Assembly (NCBI RefSeq): GCF_030063445.1
Contig: NZ_JASITD010000022.1
Span: 1-64,000 of the forward strand
From: Hymenobacter sp. H14-R3
GTDB lineage: Bacteria; Bacteroidota; Bacteroidia; Cytophagales; Hymenobacteraceae
DNA: 64,000 nucleotides
Direction: 5' to 3'
In this document: positions 51,321-58,882 of the stretch, one piece after another
Layout: every line of letters begins with the position of its first letter
Numbering within the stretch: the stretch's first letter is position 1
Notes under the pieces: generated by a model
Told to the model about the DNA's origin: nothing
The model's input: only the letters and a program-made list of their open reading frames with translations
Databases searched by the model: none
Made by a program: the position numbers and the translations under genes

Positions 51321-51328
51321 TACCTTTG
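51321..51328 (+). promoter_or_regulatory. Bacteroidota -7 box ahead of the DEAD-box helicase gene
   Basis: TACCTTTG matches TAnnTTTG. The ATG at 51333 is 4 bases after it. Upstream, 51236-51320, is a stretch of CATTACCC-like repeats with an imperfect palindrome (GCAGTGGGTAATG and its inverse). Confidence 0.5.
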
Positions 51329-51332
51329 CCGG

Positions 51333-52769
51333 ATGCAAGCTGACCCCGCCGCTCCGGCCTCTTTTTCTGATTTCAACCTTTCGCCCGAACTGCTGCAAGG
51401 CCTGGCCGAATTAAACTTTGCCCATCCTACGCCCGTGCAGGCCCTCGTGTTGCAGCCAGCCCTGGATGGGCAGGACGTGGCCGGGCGGGCCCCTACCGGC
51501 TCGGGCAAGACGGCTGCCTACGGCCTGGCCATCCTGGCCCAGGTTGACCCCAGTGCCAAGGCCGTGCAGGCCATTGTGCTGGTGCCCGCCCGCGAGCTGG
51601 CCCTGCAAGTGCGCGACGCCCTCAAGAGCCTGGGCAAGCACATGGCCGCCCCCGGCCTGCGCGTAGCGGCCCTCTACGGCGGCCACGCCATGCGCGACGA
51701 GGTGCAGACCTTGCAGCAAACGCCCCACGTGGTAGTGGCCACCCCCGGCCGCCTGCTCGACCACCTGGAGAAGCGCAACATTATTCCTAACCAATTGAAA
51801 GTGTTGGTATTGGATGAGGCTGACAAGCTGCTTGACCTGAAGTTTCAGGAGGAGATGGCTACCATTATCAGCCGCCTGCCGCGCCGCCGCCAGACGCTCT
51901 TGTTCTCGGCGACCATGCCCGACAAGGTGATGGCCCTGGTGCGCGACTACCTCACCCGCCCCCGCATGCTAACGGCCGCCGGCGGCATTAACGGCGAGAT
52001 AACCGGCGCGGCCCTGCCCGCCTCGCTCACCCTGCGCGGCCACGTGCTCAACGCCGTGGAGGACAAGCCCGCCGCCCTCTACCACCTGCTGCAACAGCCC
52101 GAAACCGGCCAGACGCTCATCTTTGCCAACACCCGCGACAAGGTGGAAGAGCTGGCCCAGTTTCTGCGCGGCCGCGGCGTGGCGGCCGAAGTGCTGCACG
52201 GCAAGCTGCCCCAGCCCGAGCGCGACAAAGCCCTCATGAAGCTGCGCAATAACTCGGCCCAGGCCCTGGTAGCCACCGACGTAGCCGCCCGCGGCCTCGA
52301 CGTGCCGGCCCTCGACACGGTGATTCAGTACGACCTGCCGCACGATGCCGAAACCTTTCAGCACCGCGCTGGCCGCACGGCGCGGGCCGGCGTAGCCGGT
52401 ACCGCCCACCTGCTGGCCACCCCACCCGAGCAGGCTCGCGTGCAGGCCTGGCCCTCAGCCCAAAGTGCCCAGTGGAAGCGCCTGGTGCCCCCGGCCATGC
52501 CCCCGTCCAACGCCGCCAATAAGCTGCCCCGCCCCGAAACCATCACCCTGCACGTTACGGCCGGCAAGAAGCACAAAGTGAGTGCCCACGACCTGGTCGG
52601 CGCGTTCGTGAACGTGGGCGGCCTGGAGCGCCACACGGTGGGCCGCATCGAGGTATTCGACTTCTACTCCTACGTAGCCGTGCCCCGCAAGCAGGCCGCC
52701 GAAATCCTCGAAAAGCTGAACGGCGCGAAGGTAAAGGGCGTGAAAGTAAGAGTGACGGAAGTAGCGTAG
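51333..52769 (+). CDS. DEAD-box RNA helicase with DbpA-type C-terminal domain
   Basis: A 478-residue ATP-dependent RNA helicase. Motifs in order: Q motif region (FSDFNLSPELLQGL), APTGSGKT (I), VPARELALQV (Ia), TPGRLLDHL (Ib), VLDEADKLL (II), FSATMP (III) and HRAGRTARAG (VI). The C-terminal 70 residues, KHKVSAHDLVGAFVNVGGLE to VFDFYSYVAVPRKQAAEILE, form a DbpA-type RNA-binding domain, which targets 23S rRNA hairpin 92 in known DbpA proteins. This suggests a ribosome-assembly role (inference). The stop is supplied by a repeat element at 52766. The upstream frame to 51225 has no support. Confidence 0.93.
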   Translation: MQADPAAPASFSDFNLSPELLQGLAELNFAHPTPVQALVLQPALDGQDVAGRAPTGSGKTAAYGLAILAQVDPSAKAVQAIVLVPARELALQVRDALKSLGKHMAAPGLRVAALYGGHAMRDEVQTLQQTPHVVVATPGRLLDHLEKRNIIPNQLKVLVLDEADKLLDLKFQEEMATIISRLPRRRQTLLFSATMPDKVMALVRDYLTRPRMLTAAGGINGEITGAALPASLTLRGHVLNAVEDKPAALYHLLQQPETGQTLIFANTRDKVEELAQFLRGRGVAAEVLHGKLPQPERDKALMKLRNNSAQALVATDVAARGLDVPALDTVIQYDLPHDAETFQHRAGRTARAGVAGTAHLLATPPEQARVQAWPSAQSAQWKRLVPPAMPPSNAANKLPRPETITLHVTAGKKHKVSAHDLVGAFVNVGGLERHTVGRIEVFDFYSYVAVPRKQAAEILEKLNGAKVKGVKVRVTEVA

Positions 52770-52885
52770 CGCGAAGTTTCCACTTCGTGCGCGAGCGCAG
52801 CGAGCAGGCAGCACCGGGCGGTGTGGCCGGCGCTAACGCGAGTTGCTCGCTGCGCTCGCGCACGAAAGTGGAAACTTCGCGCTAC
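52766..52885. repeat. Long hairpin, GCGCGAAGTTTCC family, copy 1; supplies two stop codons
   Basis: Near-perfect inverted arms run inward from 52766 (GTAGCGCGAAGTTTCCACTT...) and 52885 with a 30- to 40-base centre; the arms match over about 40 bases with few mismatches. The TAG at its left end stops the helicase gene at 52767-52769. The inverted CTA at 52882-52884 stops the GH28-like gene. A second copy is at 54448-54555. Confidence 0.88.
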
Positions 52886-54426
52886 TTCGCCTTTCTCACC
52901 TTGCCATCCACTACTGCTCCGGTGCCGTCGTGCAACAGGATTGGCTGGGCTTTGGCATTGCCGGGCGCGCCGGCACCCTGGAAGTCGCGGATGCGCAGAT
53001 TGGTGAAGTGATTGACTTCGAGGCCATTGGATAAAAACGAGGCTTTCGTACCGACCCAGTTCAGCTTGAAGTTATCTACCGTGAGGCCGTTGATGTGCTC
53101 GGCCAGCAGGCCGGGGATATCGCGGGCGAAGAGGCCAAATTTGGGGTCGAGGTTGCCGCGCAGGTCCACATTGCCGCCGGCCACGCCGTTGAGGGGACTG
53201 TCGGTGAAGTCGAAGGTGAGGTTGTGAAACTCCACGTCTTCGAGCGGGCTTTCGGCGGTACCGTAGAGCAGGATGCCGTTCTCGCCCCGGCAGGTGATGT
53301 TGTTGAAGCGCACGTTTTTGATGCGGCCCATTTTCACGCTTTTATCGGCGTTGCCGCGAATGGCGGAGATGTGAATCGGCTCGCCGTTGCCCCACCAGTC
53401 GCCGGTGCGCAGCTTGGTTTCGATGCGAATGTTATCAAAAGTCAGGTTCTCGAGCGAACCTTCGTCGCGTAGCGAGATGTTGATGCCGCGCGTCGAGTTG
53501 GTGATGTTGCAATTGCTCACCGTCACGTTGCGCACGGTATTCTGGTCGAGGAAACCGATGCGGATGCCACTGCTGGCCGATTGCAGGTTGCAGTTCGTAA
53601 TCACGAAGTTTTCCGATACGTGGCGCAGGTTACGGTAGCCCGGAATCTCAAAATGGTGGTCGTAGCCCACCACCACCAGCGCATCGTCGCCGGCCTGAAT
53701 GTCGCAGTCGCTCACCGTTACGTTGCTACAGCTGGTAAAATCCACACCATCGGCATTGGGTACCAACAAGCCCGAATAGAGTCGGATGCCCGTGAGGCGC
53801 ACGTCATTGCAGTCGGCAAAGTGCAGCGTCCAGAACGGCGAGTTAATCAGCGACACGTTGCTGACCGTCACGTTCTTACACACCGAGAACACCACCATTT
53901 GGCGGGGCCGGTCCTTGGGCACTACCGGGCCGTCGCCGATGCCGCTGGCCACGTGGCGGTAGTTGTTTTTCTGGCGCGTGTAGCGCGTCGTCACGCTGTC
54001 GATAGTCTTGGCCTGGGTGAAGTCGTAGAACGCCTGGTTGTTGCCATCCACGGTGCCCTCGCCGGTAATGGCCACGTTCTCCGCGTTTTCGGTGAACAGC
54101 ATACCGTAGTAGTTCTGCCCGTACTGCGGTAGCGTATAGGCGTGGTAATCAGTCAGATTGGGGCTGCCCTTGAGCACCGCGCCATTGTCGAGGTGCAGGG
54201 TCACGTTGCTTTTCAGAAATACCGTGCCGATGAGGTAGGTGCCGGCCGGTACCTCCACCGTGCCGCCGCCGGCCTTGGTACAGGCATCCACGGCCTTTTG
54301 GATGGCGGCGGTGGCCACGGTGCGGCCATCGGCTACCGCGCCGTAGGCGCGCACCGAATAGGTTTGGGCCAGCGCGGCACTGGCACTGAGTACCAGCGCA
54401 CTAAGAAGAAAAAAGAGCTTGAGCAT
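52882..54426 (-). CDS. GH28-like (polygalacturonase-fold) right-handed beta-helix protein
   Basis: A 514-residue exported protein with signal peptide MLKLFFLLSALVLSASAALAQ. It starts with SVRAYGAVADG and GGGTVEVPAGTYLIGTVFLKSNVTL, the beta-helix entry typical of GH28. The acidic motifs are present in modified form, NADGVDFTS and GDDALVVVGYDHH, but the GHG motif expected next is not visible (SSGIRIGFLDQN instead) and the RIK motif is replaced by GINISLRD. So the fold is clear while polygalacturonase activity is not. It is last in the mannan locus, after the epimerase gene, and its stop lies in a repeat. Confidence 0.82.
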   Translation of the reverse strand: MLKLFFLLSALVLSASAALAQTYSVRAYGAVADGRTVATAAIQKAVDACTKAGGGTVEVPAGTYLIGTVFLKSNVTLHLDNGAVLKGSPNLTDYHAYTLPQYGQNYYGMLFTENAENVAITGEGTVDGNNQAFYDFTQAKTIDSVTTRYTRQKNNYRHVASGIGDGPVVPKDRPRQMVVFSVCKNVTVSNVSLINSPFWTLHFADCNDVRLTGIRLYSGLLVPNADGVDFTSCSNVTVSDCDIQAGDDALVVVGYDHHFEIPGYRNLRHVSENFVITNCNLQSASSGIRIGFLDQNTVRNVTVSNCNITNSTRGINISLRDEGSLENLTFDNIRIETKLRTGDWWGNGEPIHISAIRGNADKSVKMGRIKNVRFNNITCRGENGILLYGTAESPLEDVEFHNLTFDFTDSPLNGVAGGNVDLRGNLDPKFGLFARDIPGLLAEHINGLTVDNFKLNWVGTKASFLSNGLEVNHFTNLRIRDFQGAGAPGNAKAQPILLHDGTGAVVDGKVRKAK

Positions 54427-54447
54427 AGCGAAGGTGACAGGGTAGCT

Positions 54448-54555
54448 TAGCGCGAAGTTTCTACTCCGTGCGTAGGCGCAGCGAGCATGGTCGTTTGGGC
54501 CGCGTGGTCCCGCCTGCTCGCTGCGCTCGCGCACGAAGTGGAAACTTCGCGCTAC
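54448..54555. repeat. Long hairpin, GCGCGAAGTTTCC family, copy 2; supplies one stop codon
   Basis: TAGCGCGAAGTTTCTACTCC at the left end and its inverse at the right end form arms of about 40 bases with a few mismatches. The CTA at 54552-54554 is the stop of the epimerase gene. It almost fills the gap to the GH28-like start at 54426. Confidence 0.88.
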
Positions 54556-55730
54556 TGCTTGTGGAGGCGGCGCAGCATTTCGAGGCAGGCGCGGCCGTTG
54601 TGGTAGGGGCACTTCCAGAAGCCGGCCTTGTCTTCGCCAGCCATCAGCGAGTTGTCGGCGTGCACGCCCCAGAACCACTCGCCGTTTTGCTGGTCCAGAA
54701 TGTGCTGCTGCGTGAAGCGCCACGCGCCCTCGGCCATCGCCCGAAACTGCGCGTCGCCGCTCACCTGGTAGGCATTGTAGAACCCCACTACGGCTTCGGC
54801 CTGCACCCACCAGTGGCGGTCGGCGTCGAGGTGGCCGTCGGGGTGCAGCTCGTAGCCCAGGCCACCATCGGGGGCCAGGCCCTCGGCGGCGGCGCGGGCC
54901 AGCTGCACAGCGGTTTTCTGGAAGTGGGCGATGAGGCCGGGCTCGTGCAGCACCTCGGCAGCTTCGAGCAGCAGCCAGGCCGCCTCTACATCGTGGCCGT
55001 AGGAAATGGCATCGGGCCGGGGCCGCCAGTACTCATCCAAAAACAGGACGAGGTGGCCAGTTTTGGGGTCGATGATGTGGTCGGTGAAGTCGAGCAGCAG
55101 GGCCTTTATTTGCCGGCGCAGGTCCGCGTCGGGCCACTCGCGGTAGAGGTTGGCGTACGCCTCCAGCACGTGGAGGTGCGTGTTCATGGTCTTCTTCTCG
55201 TTGGCATCCTTGGCGCTCAGGCGCAGGTCGCCGAGGGGCTGCCAGTCGCGGGCAAAGGCTTCGAGGTAGCCGCCCTCGGCGGGGTCAAAGCTGTGGGCTT
55301 CGATGGCCTGAAACAGCGCTTGCGCGTGCGCCAGGGCCGCTTTGTCGCCGCTGGCGCGGTGGTACTCGGCTAGGCCGTAGATGGTGAAGGCGAGCGCGTA
55401 AATCTGCTTTTTGGTATCGAGCGGCTGGCCCTGGTAGTCCACCGACCAGTACACGCCGCCGTGCTCCTCGTCCAGAAAGTGCGCCGTAATATACTCGTAG
55501 GCCCGGCGGGCCACGGCCAGGTTTTCGGGGCTGGCCTGGTGGTTGCAGGCCGCCGCAAACGTCCACAAAATGCGGGCGTGCAGCACCGCCCCCTTCGGCG
55601 CGGTGGCCGTGACGTGGTTGTCGTTGTCAATCTTGCCGAAGAAGCCACCCTCAGCTTCGTCGGGCGCGTAGGTGCGCCAGTAGGCCAGAATGCGGTCAAG
55701 CTCCTGCTGGAAGGAATCGGCTAAGTTCAT
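54552..55730 (-). CDS. AGE-family 2-epimerase (cello-/mannobiose 2-epimerase type)
   Basis: A 392-residue alpha/alpha-barrel enzyme, MNLADSFQQELDRILAYWRTY. Family landmarks are ARILWTFAAACNH, GVYWSVDYQGQPLDTKKQIYALAFTIYGLAEYH and HDVEAAWLLLEAAEVL, with the histidines of the active site in HAR and HDVEAAW. The gene content around it argues for mannobiose as substrate: it would epimerise the reducing end to yield 4-O-beta-D-mannosyl-D-glucose, the substrate of GH130 two genes upstream. It has no signal peptide, so it acts in the cytoplasm. The stop codon is contributed by a repeat. Confidence 0.93.
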   Translation of the reverse strand: MNLADSFQQELDRILAYWRTYAPDEAEGGFFGKIDNDNHVTATAPKGAVLHARILWTFAAACNHQASPENLAVARRAYEYITAHFLDEEHGGVYWSVDYQGQPLDTKKQIYALAFTIYGLAEYHRASGDKAALAHAQALFQAIEAHSFDPAEGGYLEAFARDWQPLGDLRLSAKDANEKKTMNTHLHVLEAYANLYREWPDADLRRQIKALLLDFTDHIIDPKTGHLVLFLDEYWRPRPDAISYGHDVEAAWLLLEAAEVLHEPGLIAHFQKTAVQLARAAAEGLAPDGGLGYELHPDGHLDADRHWWVQAEAVVGFYNAYQVSGDAQFRAMAEGAWRFTQQHILDQQNGEWFWGVHADNSLMAGEDKAGFWKCPYHNGRACLEMLRRLHKQ

Positions 55731-55775
55731 AGGAAGGGGAGATTAATAGTTAATATACTATCCATCAATTAGTTA

Positions 55776-57536
55776 TCACTTATCAAAACTCAGCTGCAAC
55801 CCGTTGATTTCGGCCGCCGTAGCGCCGGTTATTTTCAGGGCTTTGAGGCAAATACTGGTTTTGCCGGCCGGCACCCGGAACGTGCCGACGACCAGTTGAC
55901 CCCAGGCGGCCATCTCATACGCTTCCTTGCGGGGTACCCGGTCGGGGCTCGGCAGCTGCGCGGCCTGGAAGGGCCGGCTGATGGTGACGCTGTGCTCGAC
56001 CTGGCCCACGCGGCAGCTGAGCACCGAACCCACGTTTTTGGCCGTGCATAGATAATCCAGGGCTACGGTGTAGGTACCTGGCGTCTGGCAGTCGATGTTC
56101 CAGGTGAGGCTGTCGCGGGTGCTGGGCCACTGCTCGGCCCAGTCGTGGGCCCAGCCGTGGCCCTCCTTGAGCTTGATGCCGGCCGAAACGTTGGCCTCGT
56201 ACACGGGCAGCACCACGCCCCTTTCTGACAGCACGATGGGCCGCTCGTACGAGATGCCGCTGATGGACTGCGTAAACCAGGCTTGGTATGCGCGCAAAAA
56301 CTGCTGGGTCAGGGCCGGGTTTTGCGCCGCGAGGTCGTTTTTCTCGCCGGGGTCCTGGTCCACATCGTAGAGCTGCGGCGCGTTGTGCTCATACACAAAC
56401 CGGTACTGGTTGCTGCGAAACCCACCCGCATTGAGCGTGGCCGGCACCTCCATAAAGTTGACGTGCGTGAAGATTTTGCGGTCGGGGGCCGCCGTGGCGT
56501 TGCCGGCTAGCAGGTAGGGCGCCAGGCTGATACCATCGAGCTTTTTGGTGCCCACGGGTTGCAGGGCGCACAGGCCGGCCAGGGTCGGATACACGTCGAT
56601 GTGGGCCGCGGGCAGGGGCAGCACGGTGCGGGCAGGAATTTTGGTGGGCCACCGAATGAAGAACGGCACCCGCATGCCGCCCTCGTGCACACTCCCCTTA
56701 ATGCCCCGCATGTCGCCGTTGTAGCGGGTACCGTTGGGGCCGTTATCAGTCATGAAAATGACGATGGTATTCTCCTCCAGGTTCCGCTCTTTCAGAAAAG
56801 CCAGCACCCGGCCCACGTTGTCGTCGAGGTTGCTGACCATGCCGTACACGCAGGCCAGCTCATTGCTCAGGCCCTTGGCTTTGTACTTGTTGAAGTAGGC
56901 ATCGGGCACCTGAAACGGGCTGTGGGGCGCGTTGTACGGGATGTAGCAAAAGAAGGGCTTGGCTTGGTTCGCCGCGATGAACTTGAGCGCCGCGTCGGTC
57001 AGCACGTCCGAGATGTAGCCGGCGGTTGGCACCGGCTGGCCGTTGTGGTCCAGCTTCGTATCGAAGTAGTTGGACCAGTGCCCCGCGCAAAAGCCCAGGA
57101 ACTCACTGAAGCCCTGGTCGTTGGGCCGGTTGGGGTAGTGCTGCCCGCTGTGCCACTTGCCAAACATGCCGGTTTGGTAGCCGTTGGCCCGAAACAGTTC
57201 GGCCAGCGTGGTTTCGTCGCTGGCCATCGTTTCCAGGCCCTTCGACACCGACACCACGCCCGTGCTCAGGTGGTAGCGCCCGGTGAGCAGGCTGGCCCGC
57301 GTGGGCGCGCACAGCGGGCTCACGTAGAAATGCTCGAAGCTCGTACCCTGCTGGGCCAGCCGGTCGATGTTGGGCGTCGTCACCCACGGGTTTTTATTGG
57401 CGCTCAGGTCGCCCCAGCCCTGATCATCGGTGAGAATCAGCACAACGTTGGGCCGGGCCGGCGGCCGGTTGCACCCACTAGCCCCGGCCAGGCCGGCCGC
57501 TAGCAGCAGCGCAAGGATAACGGAGGGGCGGCGCAT
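55776..57536 (-). CDS. Sulfatase lipoprotein with C-terminal extra domain
   Basis: A 586-residue lipoprotein (LAGASGC, Cys22). The sulfatase start PNVVLILTDDQGWGDL has the metal aspartates at 37-38 and the sulfatase signature CAPTRASLLTGRY is at 76-88, with Cys76 as the residue converted to formylglycine. HSPF and TDNGPNGTRYNGDMRG are other metal-site segments. Residues about 440-586 form an extra beta-sandwich-like domain not typical of plain sulfatases. It lies between GH130 and the epimerase, 11 bases before the GH130 stop. A sulfatase is not part of the classic mannan pathway, so the natural substrate may be a sulfated mannan-type polymer (inference). Confidence 0.93.
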   Translation of the reverse strand: MRRPSVILALLLAAGLAGASGCNRPPARPNVVLILTDDQGWGDLSANKNPWVTTPNIDRLAQQGTSFEHFYVSPLCAPTRASLLTGRYHLSTGVVSVSKGLETMASDETTLAELFRANGYQTGMFGKWHSGQHYPNRPNDQGFSEFLGFCAGHWSNYFDTKLDHNGQPVPTAGYISDVLTDAALKFIAANQAKPFFCYIPYNAPHSPFQVPDAYFNKYKAKGLSNELACVYGMVSNLDDNVGRVLAFLKERNLEENTIVIFMTDNGPNGTRYNGDMRGIKGSVHEGGMRVPFFIRWPTKIPARTVLPLPAAHIDVYPTLAGLCALQPVGTKKLDGISLAPYLLAGNATAAPDRKIFTHVNFMEVPATLNAGGFRSNQYRFVYEHNAPQLYDVDQDPGEKNDLAAQNPALTQQFLRAYQAWFTQSISGISYERPIVLSERGVVLPVYEANVSAGIKLKEGHGWAHDWAEQWPSTRDSLTWNIDCQTPGTYTVALDYLCTAKNVGSVLSCRVGQVEHSVTISRPFQAAQLPSPDRVPRKEAYEMAAWGQLVVGTFRVPAGKTSICLKALKITGATAAEINGLQLSFDK

Positions 57537-57547
57537 CGTTTTTTTGG

Positions 57548-58765
57548 TTAACGCGCCACCCCGTTAGCCACCCGCTCGCTTACCGTGGGGGCAGGCACGG
57601 CTAAATTGCTGTCAATGAGCGTGTTAATTGCCTGCACCGACGCGGCCGAGCGCAACCCGTCTTCCGGGGTATTCACCACGTAATCAAGTAGTTGCTCGAT
57701 GGTGGAGGTGGCTACGTGCATGCGCGTATCCGAGGAGGCGTAGTAGACGAACACCCGGCCGTCGGGGTCGGCAATCCAGCCGTTGCCGAAGGCCACGTTC
57801 GACACGTCGCCCACGCGCTCCTCCCCTTCCGGGGCCAGGAAATAGCCGGCCGGCTTGTGGATTATTTTGGTGAGGTCGTGCAGGTCGGTCATGAACATAT
57901 ACAGCACGTAGCGCAGGCCGGCGGCGGTGTTGCGCACGCCGTGGGCCAGGTGCAGCCAGCCCAGCGGGGTTTTGAGGGGCGCCGGGCCGAGGCCGTTTTT
58001 CAGCTCCGAAATGGTGTGGTACTGCTTCTTGTCCACAATAACCTCCTGCATCACCGTGGCATTCTCGATGGTTTTGGAGAGGCCAAAGCCAATGCCGCCG
58101 CCCTTGCCGGCGTCGATGAAGCCGTCCTGCGGGCGGGTGTAGAACGCATACTGGCCATCCACAAACTCGGGGTGCAGCACCACGTTGCGCTGCTGGGCCG
58201 AGCCGGTGGTGAGGTCGGCGAGACGCTCCCAGGTTACGAGGTCCTTGGTGCGGGCAATGCCGCACTTGGCCAGCGCGGCCGACTGGTCGGCGTCGGAAGC
58301 GGCGGGGTCGCGGCGCTCGGTGCAGAACAGGCCGTAAACCCAGCCGTCTTCGTGGGCCACCAGGCGCATATCGTACACGTTGGTATCGGGGTCGGCGGTT
58401 TCGGGCAGCGTGATGGGGCGCTCGTGAAACTGGAAGCCGTCGATGCCGTTGGCGCTTTCGGCTACCGCGAAGAACGACTTGCGGTCGTTGCCCTCCACGC
58501 GCACTACCAGCGCATACTTGCCCTGCCACTTGATGGCCCCGGCGTTGAGCGTGGCATTGATGCCGATGCGCTCCATCAGGAAGGGGTTGGTAGCGGGGTT
58601 GAAGTCGTATTTCCAGGCCAGTGGGGCGTGGGCGGCCGTGAGCACGGGGCGCGCATAGCGGTCAAAAATGCCGTTGCCAACCTCCTCTTTCTCGTTGGAT
58701 AGGTGAAGCAGCTGGTCGTACTTGGTTTGCAGCAGGTGCAGGCGGTGGTTGAACACGGAGGACAT
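57548..58765 (-). CDS. GH130 4-O-beta-D-mannosyl-D-glucose phosphorylase-like enzyme
   Basis: A 405-residue five-bladed propeller phosphorylase without signal peptide. Recognisable GH130 segments: NPFLMERIGINATLNAGAIKWQGKYALVVRVEG, DPDTNVYDMRLVAHEDGWVYGLFCTERRD (the catalytic aspartate is in the NVYDMRL region), NVVLHPEFVDGQYAFYTRPQDGF and LGWLHLAHGVR. GH130 enzymes of this type split mannosyl-glucose with phosphate to alpha-mannose-1-phosphate and glucose. Next to a mannobiose epimerase and a mannanase, it fits the known Bacteroides mannan pathway. Its sequence is closest to the MGP subgroup, though this needs a tree. Confidence 0.93.
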   Translation of the reverse strand: MSSVFNHRLHLLQTKYDQLLHLSNEKEEVGNGIFDRYARPVLTAAHAPLAWKYDFNPATNPFLMERIGINATLNAGAIKWQGKYALVVRVEGNDRKSFFAVAESANGIDGFQFHERPITLPETADPDTNVYDMRLVAHEDGWVYGLFCTERRDPAASDADQSAALAKCGIARTKDLVTWERLADLTTGSAQQRNVVLHPEFVDGQYAFYTRPQDGFIDAGKGGGIGFGLSKTIENATVMQEVIVDKKQYHTISELKNGLGPAPLKTPLGWLHLAHGVRNTAAGLRYVLYMFMTDLHDLTKIIHKPAGYFLAPEGEERVGDVSNVAFGNGWIADPDGRVFVYYASSDTRMHVATSTIEQLLDYVVNTPEDGLRSAASVQAINTLIDSNLAVPAPTVSERVANGVAR

Positions 58766-58882
58766 GTGTTTTAGCTTTTGGCTGTTAGCTGATGGCTAAG
58801 AGCTTTTTTTATAAGTAAGGAATAGTAAAGCACTCTCAAAAGAAAGCCAACAGCTAGCAGCTACTAGCCAGTAGCCCGATGG

